Notes under the pieces: model-generated
Databases searched by the model: none
What the model was told of the DNA's origin: nothing
The model's input: only the letters and a program-made list of their open reading frames with translations
Assembly (NCBI RefSeq): GCF_009451885.1
Contig: NZ_WIAO01000015.1
Coordinates: forward strand, 66,452-130,451
Direction: 5' to 3'
Length of the DNA stretch: 64,000 nucleotides
Origin: Glycomyces albidus
GTDB taxonomy: Bacteria > Actinomycetota > Actinomycetes > Mycobacteriales > Micromonosporaceae
Shown here: in pieces, positions 9,050 to 17,826 of the stretch
How positions within the stretch are numbered: position 1 is the first letter of the stretch
How the letters are laid out: each line of letters begins with the position of its first letter
Position numbers and translations under genes: made by a program

Positions 9050-9362
9050 GAATGCTGATCCAGTCCTCAGAGGTACCGGTCATTGCTTACGCGTTAATTG
9101 TGCGTCTCCGAAATGACAACGCCAGTCCGGGAGCCCCCGAGTGGTGATTCTCACTGACGGCCGGGCCGGTGGCGGAGGCCCGGACCTACCGGAACGCCGA
9201 CGGCGAAACCGACTGCCACCGGTGAACCCGGCGCGAACGTGCGGGCCCGTCCGTTCGCGCGTAAGGCGACCGACCGTCCCGGCACCGGCGACGGAGCGAG
9301 CCGGCGGGTGGGACGTGCCCGCGCATCTTCCCGAACCACCGGACAGGGCCTATGGTCAGACG
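9050..9362. other. divergent intergenic region
   Basis: This region lies between the divergent DUF2520 and methyltransferase genes. A locally AT-rich stretch around 9085-9100 (GCGTTAATTGTGCG) is the likeliest promoter area for the pan operon. An upstream extension of the methyltransferase frame covers 9141-9362 but is Arg/Pro-rich and looks non-coding. Confidence 0.4.
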
Positions 9363-10289
9363 ATGGCGGGGTTCGAGCGGTGGGGCGCGGCGATGGCGCG
9401 CGCCCTCTACGGGCCCGGCGGCTTCTACCGGCGCGAGCTGCCCGCACACCACTTCGCGACCAGCGCCCAGACCCGCGCCTTCGCCGACGCCGTCGCGGCC
9501 CTCGCCGAGGAGGCCGACGCGCGGCTCGGCCGACCCGACGCGTTCACGGTCGTCGACGTCGGCGCGGGCGGCGGCGACCTCCTCGCGCACCTCGCCGACC
9601 TCCTGCCCGAGCGGATCGCCCTGACCGCAGTGGAACTGCGCCCTCGGCCCACGGGCCTGCCCGAGCGGATCGGCTGGCGCGCCGAACCCCCCGAGCGGAT
9701 CACCGGCCTGCTGATCGCCTGCGAACTCCTCGACAACGTGCCCTGCGACATCGCCCTTGTGGATGACGCCGGCGAGCGGCGGTACGAAGAGGTCGACCGC
9801 GACGGCGCGACCCGCCCCGGCGACCGGCTCGACGCCCGCGACGCCGACTGGCTCGACCGCTGGTGGCCGATCGCGGCGCCGGGCGACAGGGCCGAGATCG
9901 GCCGGCCCCGCGACGAGGCGTGGCACGACCTGACCGGCCGCCTGGTGCGCGGCACCGCCCTCGCGGTCGACTACGGGCACACCAGGACCGACCGGCCCGG
10001 GGACCGCACCCTCACCGCGTTCAAGGACGGCCGCAGCACCGCGCCGGTCCCGGACGGCACCTGCGACCTCACCGCCCACGTCGCCGTCGACGCGGTCGGC
10101 GCCGACCGGATCGAACGCCAGCGCGACGCCCTGCGCGACCTCGGCGTACGCGCCGAGCGCCCGCCCATGGACCTCGCCTACCGGGCGCCGGTCGAATACG
10201 CGACGGCGCTCGCCAAGGCGGGCGAGGCGGCCCGGCTCACCGACCCGGCGGGCCTGGGTGCGCACTGGTGGATGCGCACCGACCGGTGA
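9363..10289 (+). CDS. MidA-like SAM-dependent methyltransferase
   Basis: The 308-aa protein resembles the MidA/Methyltransf_28 family. SAM motif I is VVDVGAGGGDLL (about residues 63-74), followed by acidic motif II in LTAVELRPRP and the family's LLIACELLDNVPCD and ALAVDYGHTR segments. Mitochondrial MidA homologues methylate an Arg of a complex I subunit; the bacterial substrate is unknown. I chose the ATG at 9363 because the frame upstream lacks coding character. Its last 112 bases overlap, tail to tail, the extended C-terminus of the esterase gene. Confidence 0.8.
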   Translation: MAGFERWGAAMARALYGPGGFYRRELPAHHFATSAQTRAFADAVAALAEEADARLGRPDAFTVVDVGAGGGDLLAHLADLLPERIALTAVELRPRPTGLPERIGWRAEPPERITGLLIACELLDNVPCDIALVDDAGERRYEEVDRDGATRPGDRLDARDADWLDRWWPIAAPGDRAEIGRPRDEAWHDLTGRLVRGTALAVDYGHTRTDRPGDRTLTAFKDGRSTAPVPDGTCDLTAHVAVDAVGADRIERQRDALRDLGVRAERPPMDLAYRAPVEYATALAKAGEAARLTDPAGLGAHWWMRTDR

Positions 10290-11587
10290 CCCTGCGCCGC
10301 TTCGCGGACCGCGGCGGTGCAGGTCACCGCCGGCGTCGCCGCCGAGCCGGTGGCGACGAATCCCCATGCCGAGATCGTCTGGCCGGCCCGCACGCTCCCG
10401 TTCCAGCCGACGTCGGCCGCGGTGACGGTCGATCCGCTGGTGGTGACGTCGGCGTTCCAGTGGCTGCTGATGCGCTGGCCGCCGGGCCAGGTCCAGGTGA
10501 CCGTCCATCCGCTGACGGCGCCGGATCCGGCGGTGACGAGGAGGTTGCCCTGCCAGCCGGAGCCCCAGTCGTTGACCACGTCGATCTCGGCCGAGCAGCC
10601 GGAGCCGGTCGGGGGCGGGCTCGTGGTCTCCCCGGGGGAGGTGGTGTCGTCGGGAGAGGTGGTCTCCTCGGGCGGGTCGGACGCGAACCGGTTGAAGAAC
10701 GCCCAGGTCTCGCCCGGGAGCCAGGAGTTCGCGCCGTCACCGGAGGCGCCGTCCCGCGGGGCCTGGATGTGCCCTTCGTCGAACGAGGCCCAGACGACCG
10801 GGTGGTCCTCGGAGCATCCGGCGAACTCGGTGGTGATGTGCGTCCGGCTGCCCCGCGGCGGCGACGGCGTGGTCTGCGGGGTGCAGCCGTTGTTGGCGAC
10901 GAACCTGTCGCGCTGCGAGATGCCGTCGGTGAAGTTGTCGGTGGTGCCGTGCGCCGCGAAGACGGCGACGGGCTCGGTGCCGCCGCTGCATCCGCTGACG
11001 AACCCGGGCGAGCCGTACGGGGCGATCGCGCGGAACACGTCGGGGCGGGAGCACGCGAGCGAGTAGCTCATGGCGCCGCCGTAGCTGAATCCGACCGAGA
11101 ACCGCTGGTCGGTGTCGATGCACAGCGCGCCTTCGATGACGTCGAGCATGGCGTCGGTGAAGGCGACGTCTTCGCCGCCGTTGTTGGCCCAGGCGTTGTC
11201 CAGGCCCTGGGGGGCGACGAAGATCGTGGAGCCGCCGGCGAGCCGCTTGAGCCCGTAGTAGGCGTAGGTGCCGGTCTGCACGTTCTCGCCGGTGGCGACG
11301 TTCTGGGCGGTGCCGCCCCACCAGTGGAATCCGAAGACGAGCCGGTACGGGTGGTCGCGGTCGTAGTCGGCGGGGATGTCGAGGATGAAGCTGCGGCTCT
11401 TGCCGCCGCTCTGGATGGTGTGCGTGCCGCTGGTCAGGCCGGGGGCCCGGCCGCATCCGGCGGTCGATGCGGCCTGCGCCGGGGAGGCTGCGGGGTCGGC
11501 CGCGGCGGTAAGCGCGCCGGCGGTGACGAGCGCCGCCAGGGCTGCCGCGACAAGCGCGAGGCGCGCACCTGTTCGCAAGGGCTTCAT
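10178..11587 (-). CDS. secreted CE1/PHB-depolymerase-type esterase with CBM2
   Basis: The 469-aa exported protein has a signal peptide (1-30), an alpha/beta-hydrolase domain (45-303), a Thr/Ser/Pro linker (305-328) and a cellulose-binding CBM2 (331-425). The predicted triad is Ser168 (GFSYGG), Asp217 (TTDNF) and His273 (DEGH). Paired Cys residues fit an extracellular enzyme. The family includes feruloyl and acetyl-xylan esterases and PHB depolymerases; the CBM2 favours plant cell wall. CBM2 normally ends the protein, but here about 44 residues (426-469) run on into DNA antisense to the methyltransferase gene, suggesting a lost stop codon. Confidence 0.88.
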   Translation of the reverse strand: MKPLRTGARLALVAAALAALVTAGALTAAADPAASPAQAASTAGCGRAPGLTSGTHTIQSGGKSRSFILDIPADYDRDHPYRLVFGFHWWGGTAQNVATGENVQTGTYAYYGLKRLAGGSTIFVAPQGLDNAWANNGGEDVAFTDAMLDVIEGALCIDTDQRFSVGFSYGGAMSYSLACSRPDVFRAIAPYGSPGFVSGCSGGTEPVAVFAAHGTTDNFTDGISQRDRFVANNGCTPQTTPSPPRGSRTHITTEFAGCSEDHPVVWASFDEGHIQAPRDGASGDGANSWLPGETWAFFNRFASDPPEETTSPDDTTSPGETTSPPPTGSGCSAEIDVVNDWGSGWQGNLLVTAGSGAVSGWTVTWTWPGGQRISSHWNADVTTSGSTVTAADVGWNGSVRAGQTISAWGFVATGSAATPAVTCTAAVREAAQGHRSVRIHQCAPRPAGSVSRAASPALASAVAYSTGAR

Positions 11588-11681
11588 GATGAGACGCCTT
11601 TCGTGTTGACGAATGGGGTGGATGAACTGCGTCCCTGTGGCCGAGCGTGCTGTGAGAGGCCCTGAGCCCCACAGTACCGTG

Positions 11682-11693
11682 GTTATCGATAAC
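11682..11693. promoter_or_regulatory. palindromic operator candidate GTTATCGATAAC
   Basis: This perfect 12-bp palindrome lies in an AT-rich island about 95 bases upstream of the esterase start, in otherwise very GC-rich DNA. It is a good candidate for a LacI-type or other regulator of the esterase gene, or of the AraC gene whose 3' end lies beside it. No second copy was found in the window. Confidence 0.45.
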
Positions 11694-11743
11694 TGTCTAT
11701 ATATCGGTGTGTCGCGAACCGGCGCCGGCTCCCTCCGGAAGGC

Positions 11744-12679
11744 TCACACCGCGACCGGGTGCCGGTTCGCCGCCCGGTACGCCGTGGGGCTGGTCCCCTT
11801 GCGGCGCTTGAACGCGTTGCTGAACCCGAACTGGTCGGCGTAGCCGACGATCCGGGCCACCTGCGCCACGGTCAGCTCCGGGTCGGCGAGGAGCTCCTCG
11901 GCGCGCTCCATCCGCCGCTCGGTCAGGTACGTCAGGGGCGGTTCGCCCATGATCTCGTTGAAGCGCTTGGCGAGCAGGGCCCGCGAGACCCCGGCCTCGG
12001 TGGCGAGGCCGGCCACGGTCCACGGCGCGGACAGGCGGGTGTGGATGGCCTCCAGGGCGGGCCCGGCGACCGGGTCGGCGAAGCCGCGGTACCAGGCGGG
12101 GGCCTGCTCGCCCTGCTGGTCGAACCAGGTGCGGAGGGTGCAGACCAGCCCCCAGTCGAAGAGGCGGTCGATGTACGCCTGCGTGCCGGGCTTGCGGGAG
12201 GCGAAGTCCTGGATGGACGCGTCGAGCATGACGCACACCTCGGTGGGGTCGTCGATGACGAGCACCGGCGGCAGGGCCCGCATGAGCCGCTCGTGGCGGC
12301 GGCCCGAGGCCCGGTAGGCGCCGACGTACAGGTCGGTCGCCTCGCCCGGCCCGCCGGGCGGGTCGCCCACGCCGGCGGGGCCGCACGCCTCGGGGTCGAA
12401 GCAGGTGAGCCAGTACTCGAGGTGGGAGCGTTCGACGGAGGCCGGGTCGTCGGCCATGCGGAACGGCTCGTGGCCGCGGACGACCGCGGTCTGCCCCTCC
12501 TTCAGGGGCACCTCGGTGCCGTCGGCGAGGAGGATCACGCCGCCGCCGCGGGCGACGCTGATCATCGTGAGCGGGGCCCGGTCGTCGAAGCCGACCACCC
12601 AGGGCGCCTTGAGGATCGCGCCGGAGAGGAGCGCGCCTTCGGCGCGGATGCCACCGAGGAGTTCACTGAGCGGGTCCAT
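11744..12679 (-). CDS. AraC-family transcriptional regulator
   Basis: The 311-aa protein has an N-terminal cupin_6-type sensor domain (about 1-190, GGVILLADGTEVPLKEGQ) and two C-terminal AraC helix-turn-helices (APWTVAGLATEAGVSRALLA and VAQVARIVGYADQFGFSNAF). The signature FKRRKGTSPTAYR closes the domain. The ATG at 12679 is the first that leaves the sensor domain complete; a longer frame upstream is not coding-like. It is divergent from the oxidoreductase at 12783 with a 103-bp gap, so it probably controls that gene. Confidence 0.88.
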   Translation of the reverse strand: MDPLSELLGGIRAEGALLSGAILKAPWVVGFDDRAPLTMISVARGGGVILLADGTEVPLKEGQTAVVRGHEPFRMADDPASVERSHLEYWLTCFDPEACGPAGVGDPPGGPGEATDLYVGAYRASGRRHERLMRALPPVLVIDDPTEVCVMLDASIQDFASRKPGTQAYIDRLFDWGLVCTLRTWFDQQGEQAPAWYRGFADPVAGPALEAIHTRLSAPWTVAGLATEAGVSRALLAKRFNEIMGEPPLTYLTERRMERAEELLADPELTVAQVARIVGYADQFGFSNAFKRRKGTSPTAYRAANRHPVAV

Positions 12680-12782
12680 GCCCCGATGGTAGACGATCGC
12701 GCATGAATCGGAGCGCCTCGGCCATCGCACGTCCACGCGTTCGCGGTTGTACTGGAGTCCACCACACCGTTTGGAGGCCATC

Positions 12783-13454
12783 ATGAACCGGACCGCCCTG
12801 GTCGTCGTCTCGCACCACCGCGCCGACTCGCTCACCGTCCACATCGGCGACGTCGCCGCCGCGCGCCTCAAGGAGGCCGGGTACGAGGTCGACGTGCTCG
12901 ACCTGCACGCCGAAGGGTTCGACCCGCGCATGACCGAGGCCGACCAGCCGGACTGGGACGACCGCGACAAGGTCTACTCCCCCGAGGTCCAGGCCCACAT
13001 GGAGCGGATCCTCGCCGCCGACGTGATCGTCCCGGTGTTCCCCGTCTACTGGAACGGGCTCCCGGCCCTGCTCAAAGGCTGGATCGACCGCGTGTGGAAC
13101 TACGGTTTCGCCTACGGGCGCAGCAAGCCCCGACTTGCGGGCAAGCGCATGCTGTGGCTCGGCCTGGCCGGTGCCGCCGACGGGGACGAGTACGCGGCAT
13201 GGATGAAGGACATCCTGGACCGCGTGCTGCGCGAGGGGATCTCGTTCTACAACGGGATCACCGAGGCCGCCGTCGCGGTGCTCCACGACGCCGAGGGGGA
13301 GCCGCAGATCGTCGACGCCGAAGGGAACTTCAGCAAGGGCGAGGCCCTCTCCGGCGAGGCGCGCGCGGCCCACTACGCGGCCATGGACCGCCGGGCCGCG
13401 GCGCACCTCGAGGCGTTCCTCGGCCTGCCCGAGGCCGCGCCGGCGCGCCCCTGA
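12783..13454 (+). CDS. NAD(P)H-dependent flavodoxin-fold oxidoreductase
   Basis: The 223-aa protein has the flavodoxin-like fold of the MdaB/KefF quinone-reductase family. VVVSHHRADSLTVHIG binds the FMN phosphate, VIVPVFPVYWNGLPALLKG is the typical flavin-site segment, and WIDRVWNYGFAYG completes the pocket. It probably reduces quinones or reactive electrophiles with two electrons. The ATG at 12783 has TTGGAGG 6 bases upstream. Divergent transcription from an AraC regulator suggests induction by a small aromatic or quinone-like signal. Confidence 0.85.
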   Translation: MNRTALVVVSHHRADSLTVHIGDVAAARLKEAGYEVDVLDLHAEGFDPRMTEADQPDWDDRDKVYSPEVQAHMERILAADVIVPVFPVYWNGLPALLKGWIDRVWNYGFAYGRSKPRLAGKRMLWLGLAGAADGDEYAAWMKDILDRVLREGISFYNGITEAAVAVLHDAEGEPQIVDAEGNFSKGEALSGEARAAHYAAMDRRAAAHLEAFLGLPEAAPARP

Positions 13455-13463
13455 GCCGGCCGG

Positions 13464-13619
13464 CTACTCGCGCCCGAGGAGCCAGCCGATCCCGGCGATG
13501 AGCGCGATCAGTCCGAACGCGACGTAGATGGCCAGCTCGACCCAGTCGCTGGGCGACAATCGGCGCCAAAAGCCCTTGGGGGTCCGCTCGGGACCGTTCC
13601 GGTCAGGGGTGTCGTTCAT
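13464..13619 (-). CDS. small single-pass membrane protein
   Basis: This 51-aa protein has a charged N-terminus (NDTPDRNGPERTPKGFWRR) and one hydrophobic helix (VELAIYVAFGLIALIAGIGWLL), ending in GRE. It is convergent with the oxidoreductase gene and divergent from the ABC-F gene, 85 bp away. I do not recognise the family. A longer frame through this region is antisense to the ABC-F gene and is not real. Confidence 0.6.
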   Translation of the reverse strand: MNDTPDRNGPERTPKGFWRRLSPSDWVELAIYVAFGLIALIAGIGWLLGRE

Positions 13620-13704
13620 TGCTCCAGCGTATGCAGGTCCGCCCGGCCGCGGCCACCGCCGCAAACGCTTTGACGGGCGGAGCACGTCCGACCACAATCG
13701 CGGG

Positions 13705-15351
13705 ATGGGATTCGTGGACCTCGCAGGCGTACGGTACGGGCTCGGCGACGGCCGGACCCTGTTCTCGGACGTGTCGTTCCGTGTCGGCGAGGGCGCGAAG
13801 GTGGCGCTCATCGGTGCGAACGGGACGGGCAAGACGACCCTGCTGCGGATCGTCACCGGCGACCTCCAGCCGGAGGCGGGGACGGTCGCGCACGCGGGCG
13901 GGCTCGGCGTCATGCGCCAGCTCGTCGGCATGCGCGAAGGCGAGCGGCCCCTGGGGGACCTCGCGGCCGAGCTCGGCCCGCCGCCCCTCCGCGCCGTCTG
14001 GGAGCGCCGCCGCCGGGCCGAGCGGCGGATCGCGGACGGCGGCACCGAGCGCGACCAGCTCGCGTACGCGCAGGCGCTCGCCGACTGGGGCGAGGCCGGC
14101 GGGTACGAGTTCGAGGTCGTGTGCGACACGGTCGCCGTCGCGGTCCTCGGGAAGCCGTGGACGGAGGTCGAGCAGCGCCCCCTGCGGACGCTCTCGGGCG
14201 GCGAGCAGAAGCGGTTCGCGCTCCACCTGCTGCTCCAGGGCCCGGGCGAGGTCCTGGTGCTCGACGAGCCGGACAACTTCCTCGACGTCCCGGCCAAGCG
14301 CGAGCTGGAGGCGGCGATCCGCGAGTCGGCCAAGTCGATCCTGTTCGTCTCCCACGACCGGGAGGTCCTCGCGAACGCCGCGGACCGGATCGTCACGCTC
14401 GAGGCCGGGACGGCCTGGACGCACGGCGGCGGGTTCGCGACCTGGCACGAGGCCCGCGCGGCCCGGCACGAGCGGTTCGAGGAGCTGCGGCGCCGCTGGG
14501 ACGAGGAGCACCACAAGCTGCGCGAGCTCATGCTCATGTACAAGAACAAGGCGGCGTTCAACTCCGACATGGCCTCCCGGTACCGGGCCGCGCAGACGCG
14601 GCTGCGGAAGTTCGAGGAGGCCGGGCCGCCGCCGGCGCCGCCGCGCGAGCAGGACATCCGCGTGAAGCTCGCGGGCGAGCGCACCGGCAAGCGCGCCGTC
14701 GTGTGCGAGCGGCTGGAGCTGGAGGACCTGACGTTCCCGTTCGACCTGGAGGTCTGGTACGGCGACCGGGTCGCGGTCCTGGGCGCGAACGGCACCGGCA
14801 AGAGCCACTTCCTGCGGCTGCTCGCCCGAGGCGGCTCCGACCCGGAGGCCGGGGTGGCGCCCGAGCGGCGGCTGGACCCGGTGCGGCACAGCGGGACCGC
14901 GCGGCTGGGCGCCCGCGTCCGCCCCGGGCACTTCTCGCAGACGCACGAGCATCCGGAGTTCGCCGGGCGCACCCTGCGGGAGATCCTGTGGGAGGGCGAC
15001 CGGGACCGGCCCTCGCTCGACCGCTCGCGGGCGATGAGCGCCCTGTCCCGCTACGAGCTCGCCGACCAGTCCGAGCAGGACTTCGGGACGCTCTCGGGCG
15101 GCCAGCAGGCCCGGTTCATGGTGCTGCTGCTGGAGCTGTCGGGCGCGACCTGCCTGCTCCTGGACGAGCCGACGGACAACCTCGACCTCGCCAGCGCCGA
15201 AGCGCTCGAGGAGGGCCTGAAGACGTTCGACGGCACCGTCATCGCGGTCACGCACGACCGCTGGTTCACGCGCGGCTTCGACCGGTTCGTGGTGTTCCAG
15301 CAGGACGGCGAGGTGGTCGAGTCGGACGAACCGGTCTGGGACGTCCGCTGA
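13705..15351 (+). CDS. ABC-F family ATPase
   Basis: The 548-aa soluble protein carries two ABC domains and no membrane segment. Domain 1 has Walker A ALIGANGTGKTTLL, signature LSGGEQKRFAL and Walker B VLVLDEPDNFLD. Domain 2 has VLGANGTGKSHFL, LSGGQQARFMV and CLLLDEPTDNLD. The charged inter-domain linker (residues about 245-300, ELRRRWDEEHHKLRELM) is the P-site tRNA interaction motif of ABC-F proteins, which act on ribosomes as translation or antibiotic-resistance factors. The ATG at 13705 matches the usual N-terminus. It most resembles the chromosomal housekeeping group, but a resistance role cannot be excluded. Confidence 0.9.
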   Translation: MGFVDLAGVRYGLGDGRTLFSDVSFRVGEGAKVALIGANGTGKTTLLRIVTGDLQPEAGTVAHAGGLGVMRQLVGMREGERPLGDLAAELGPPPLRAVWERRRRAERRIADGGTERDQLAYAQALADWGEAGGYEFEVVCDTVAVAVLGKPWTEVEQRPLRTLSGGEQKRFALHLLLQGPGEVLVLDEPDNFLDVPAKRELEAAIRESAKSILFVSHDREVLANAADRIVTLEAGTAWTHGGGFATWHEARAARHERFEELRRRWDEEHHKLRELMLMYKNKAAFNSDMASRYRAAQTRLRKFEEAGPPPAPPREQDIRVKLAGERTGKRAVVCERLELEDLTFPFDLEVWYGDRVAVLGANGTGKSHFLRLLARGGSDPEAGVAPERRLDPVRHSGTARLGARVRPGHFSQTHEHPEFAGRTLREILWEGDRDRPSLDRSRAMSALSRYELADQSEQDFGTLSGGQQARFMVLLLELSGATCLLLDEPTDNLDLASAEALEEGLKTFDGTVIAVTHDRWFTRGFDRFVVFQQDGEVVESDEPVWDVR

Positions 15352-15411
15352 CGGCGCGCTGGGGCGCGGCCGGGACCGCACTGGTGGCTGGCGGTCCCGG
15401 CCGCGCGTCTC

Positions 15412-15469
<58 letters not shown>

Positions 15470-15538
15470 CCCGGCCCCCGCGTCTCGGGGGGCGGTGCGG
15501 GGCGGGGCGGTCGCCTCGGCCGGTCACCGCCCGGCGGT

Positions 15539-15621
15539 GCTCATCAGGCTGTCCTCACCGGACGGTGCTCATCAGGCTGTGCTCATCGACGGTGCCCGCC
15601 ATGCGGTGCTCACCAGGCGAC
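15539..15621 (-). repeat. 14-bp tandem repeat array at P450 stop codon
   Basis: Six units spaced 14 bp (one of 13) start at 15539, 15553, 15567, 15581, 15594 and 15608. The commonest unit is GCTCATCAGGCTGT; read on the minus strand it contains TGAGC. The last unit on the plus strand carries the stop codon of the P450 gene. It matches the array at 79-148. Confidence 0.8.
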
Positions 15622-16809
15622 CGGGAGGGTGTGGACCCCGTAGGTGACCATGTCGCTGCGCAGCGGGATGGTCTCGGAGGGGACGGCGAGCGCGAGGCCG
15701 GGGAACGCGGCGAGGAGCTTGGCGAACCCGATGCGCATCTCGATGCGGGCGAGCTGGTGCCCGATGCACTGGTGGACGCCGAAGCCGAAGGCGAGGTGGC
15801 CCTGGGCGTCGCGGGTGACGTCGAGCGCGTGCGGGTCGGGGAAGCGGGACGGGTCGCGGTTGGCGGCCTGGAGCGAGATGGTGACGTGGTCGCCGGCCCG
15901 GATCCGGTGCCCTTCGAACTCGAAGTCCTCGGAGGCGACGCGGAGCCGTCCGATGTGGAGGATGGTGAGGTAGCGGAGGAGTTCTTCGACGGCGCCGGGC
16001 ATGAGCGCGGGGTCGGCCCGGAGCAGCGCCATCTGGTCGGGGTGCTCGAGGAGCGCGAACGTGCCGAGGGCGAGCATGTTCGCGGTGGTCTCGTGGCCGG
16101 CGAGGAGGAGGAGCGCGGCCATGCCGCAGATCTCGTCGTCGCCGAGCTCGGGGTCGGCGGCGAGGTCGCTGAGGATGTCGGGCCCGGGGTGCTCGCGCTT
16201 GCCGGGGACGAGCCCGGCGAGGTAGCCAAAGAGCTCCATCATGACCTGGCCGCGCCGTTCGAACGGGAGGGTCATGTCGACGACTTCGGCGGAGGCGGTG
16301 TGGAACCGCTCGCGGTCCTCGTCGGGGACGCCGAGCATCTCGCCGATGACGAGGGCGGGGACGGGGAGTGCGAAGTCGGTGACGAGGTCGGCCGGGGCGC
16401 CCTTGGCCTTCATCGCCTCGATGTGCCGGTCGACGAGGACGCCGACGTGCGCTTCGAGGGCGCGCATGCGCCGCAGCGTGAACGACCCGGTGAGCTTGCG
16501 GCGGATGCGGGTGTGTTCGGGCGGGTCGAAGAAGTTGAAGAACCCGGGGGTGACGGGCCGTCCGGCGTCGTGGAAGCCGGGCAGGTCGATCGGGGAGCGG
16601 ACGGGGTCGGCGGCGCTGGACCAGCGGACGTCGGCGAGGGCGCGCTTAGCCTCGTCGTACCCGGTGACGAGCCAGCCTTCGACGCCGTCGGGGTGGTACC
16701 TGATGCGGCGCACGGGGACCGCCTGGAGGTCGAGCAGCGCCGCCGGCGGGTCGTACCGGCTCTCCTTGCGGTAGGGCATGCCGAAGGGGAGCGTGTCGGC
16801 TTGGGACAT
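15610..16809 (-). CDS. cytochrome P450
   Basis: The 399-aa bacterial class I P450 has the I-helix oxygen-activation motif AGHETTAN, the K-helix EELLR and the heme loop FGFGVHQCIGHQLA with the thiolate ligand at Cys348. PPEHTRIRRKLTGSFT is typical of the actinobacterial CYP105/CYP107 type. It needs a ferredoxin and reductase; neither is adjacent. The start ATG at 16809 has CAGGAGA upstream. It follows two HAD genes on the same strand, with a 125-bp gap. The substrate is unknown, and no biosynthetic cluster surrounds it. Confidence 0.92.
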   Translation of the reverse strand: MSQADTLPFGMPYRKESRYDPPAALLDLQAVPVRRIRYHPDGVEGWLVTGYDEAKRALADVRWSSAADPVRSPIDLPGFHDAGRPVTPGFFNFFDPPEHTRIRRKLTGSFTLRRMRALEAHVGVLVDRHIEAMKAKGAPADLVTDFALPVPALVIGEMLGVPDEDRERFHTASAEVVDMTLPFERRGQVMMELFGYLAGLVPGKREHPGPDILSDLAADPELGDDEICGMAALLLLAGHETTANMLALGTFALLEHPDQMALLRADPALMPGAVEELLRYLTILHIGRLRVASEDFEFEGHRIRAGDHVTISLQAANRDPSRFPDPHALDVTRDAQGHLAFGFGVHQCIGHQLARIEMRIGFAKLLAAFPGLALAVPSETIPLRSDMVTYGVHTLPVAW

Positions 16810-16934
16810 GTGGTCTCCTGTGCGCGAACGGATCGGCTCGTGGTCCCCACCACAGGGGAGCCTAGGGCGGTTCGCGCCGCGGCGCAACGGCCGCGGCGCG
16901 GGTTGTCCGAGATCCGACAGACCGCTCCGGGCGG

Positions 16935-17762
16935 CTACAGGAGTTCGAGGAGTTCCTCGATGTACTGTGCGACGCCGTCGTCGTTGTTGCCGGCGGGCGC
17001 GATCTCGCTGGCGGCGGCCTGGACCCACGGGTGCCCGTTGGGCATCGCGACCGAGTGGCCGGCGGCCCTGATCATGGAGAGGTCGTTGGTGGCGTCGCCG
17101 AAGACGAGCACGTCGGACCAGTCGATGCCGAACTTGTCGAGCACGACCTGGATCCCGGCGGCCTTGGTGACCCCGACCGGGCAGACCTCGAGCATGCCGA
17201 CGCCGGACTCGGTGACGGTGACCAGCTTCGGGTCGACGACGTCCTGCGCGGCCACGAGCAGCTCGGGACCGGTGTGGTGGTCGGACACGAAGTAGCCCTT
17301 GACCATCGGGCCGGTGAACGCGACCTCGCGCGGCGCGGTCTCGAGGTGGACGCCGGGCCACGGCCAGTCGGGCATGGCGTCGCCGATGATCGCCCGGTCC
17401 GGGTCGGCGGGTTCGGCGAGCGCGCGCACGGGGCCGACCTCGGCTTCGATGAGCCGCAGGGCCTCGTGGAGGATCTCGCCGTCGACGGACCGGTCGGCGA
17501 GCTCGACGACCGTGTCGTCGTAGCGGCACTCGTAGACGAACGCGCCCTGGCCGAGGACGAGGAAGTCCGCGGACGGGACGTCGTTGCGGCACATGTCGAG
17601 CAGGCGCGGGCCGCGGCCGGTGGCGCCGACGAGGATGACGCCGGACGCGGCGAGGCGCTTGAGCGCGGCCATGGTCCTGGGGGACACGGTCTCGTCCGTG
17701 CGGACGACCGTCCCGTCGAGGTCCGTGGCGACGAGTCTCGGGAGCCGGGCCAGTTGGATCAT
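16935..17762 (-). CDS. Cof-type HAD-IIB phosphatase
   Basis: The 275-aa protein has all HAD motifs: VATDLDGTVV (motif I), LVGATGRG (II), the conserved Lys of CPVGVTKAAGIQ (III) and VFGDATNDLSMI (IV). The Cof-type cap domain lies between about residues 85 and 200. It should dephosphorylate a small phosphorylated metabolite. It sits 64 bases after a second HAD gene and probably arose with it by duplication; the pair follows serS on the same strand, as in many actinobacteria. Confidence 0.87.
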   Translation of the reverse strand: MIQLARLPRLVATDLDGTVVRTDETVSPRTMAALKRLAASGVILVGATGRGPRLLDMCRNDVPSADFLVLGQGAFVYECRYDDTVVELADRSVDGEILHEALRLIEAEVGPVRALAEPADPDRAIIGDAMPDWPWPGVHLETAPREVAFTGPMVKGYFVSDHHTGPELLVAAQDVVDPKLVTVTESGVGMLEVCPVGVTKAAGIQVVLDKFGIDWSDVLVFGDATNDLSMIRAAGHSVAMPNGHPWVQAAASEIAPAGNNDDGVAQYIEELLELL

Positions 17763-17826
17763 GCGTCCTCCTCGTAGTCTCGATCCGCTGCCGCCACGAA
17801 TCTCGTTCGTCGTAATCCCGCCCGGC

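Noticed and set aside
9141-9362. N-terminal extension of the methyltransferase
   Set aside because: Arg/Pro-rich and not matching the family; the domain starts soon after the ATG at 9363.
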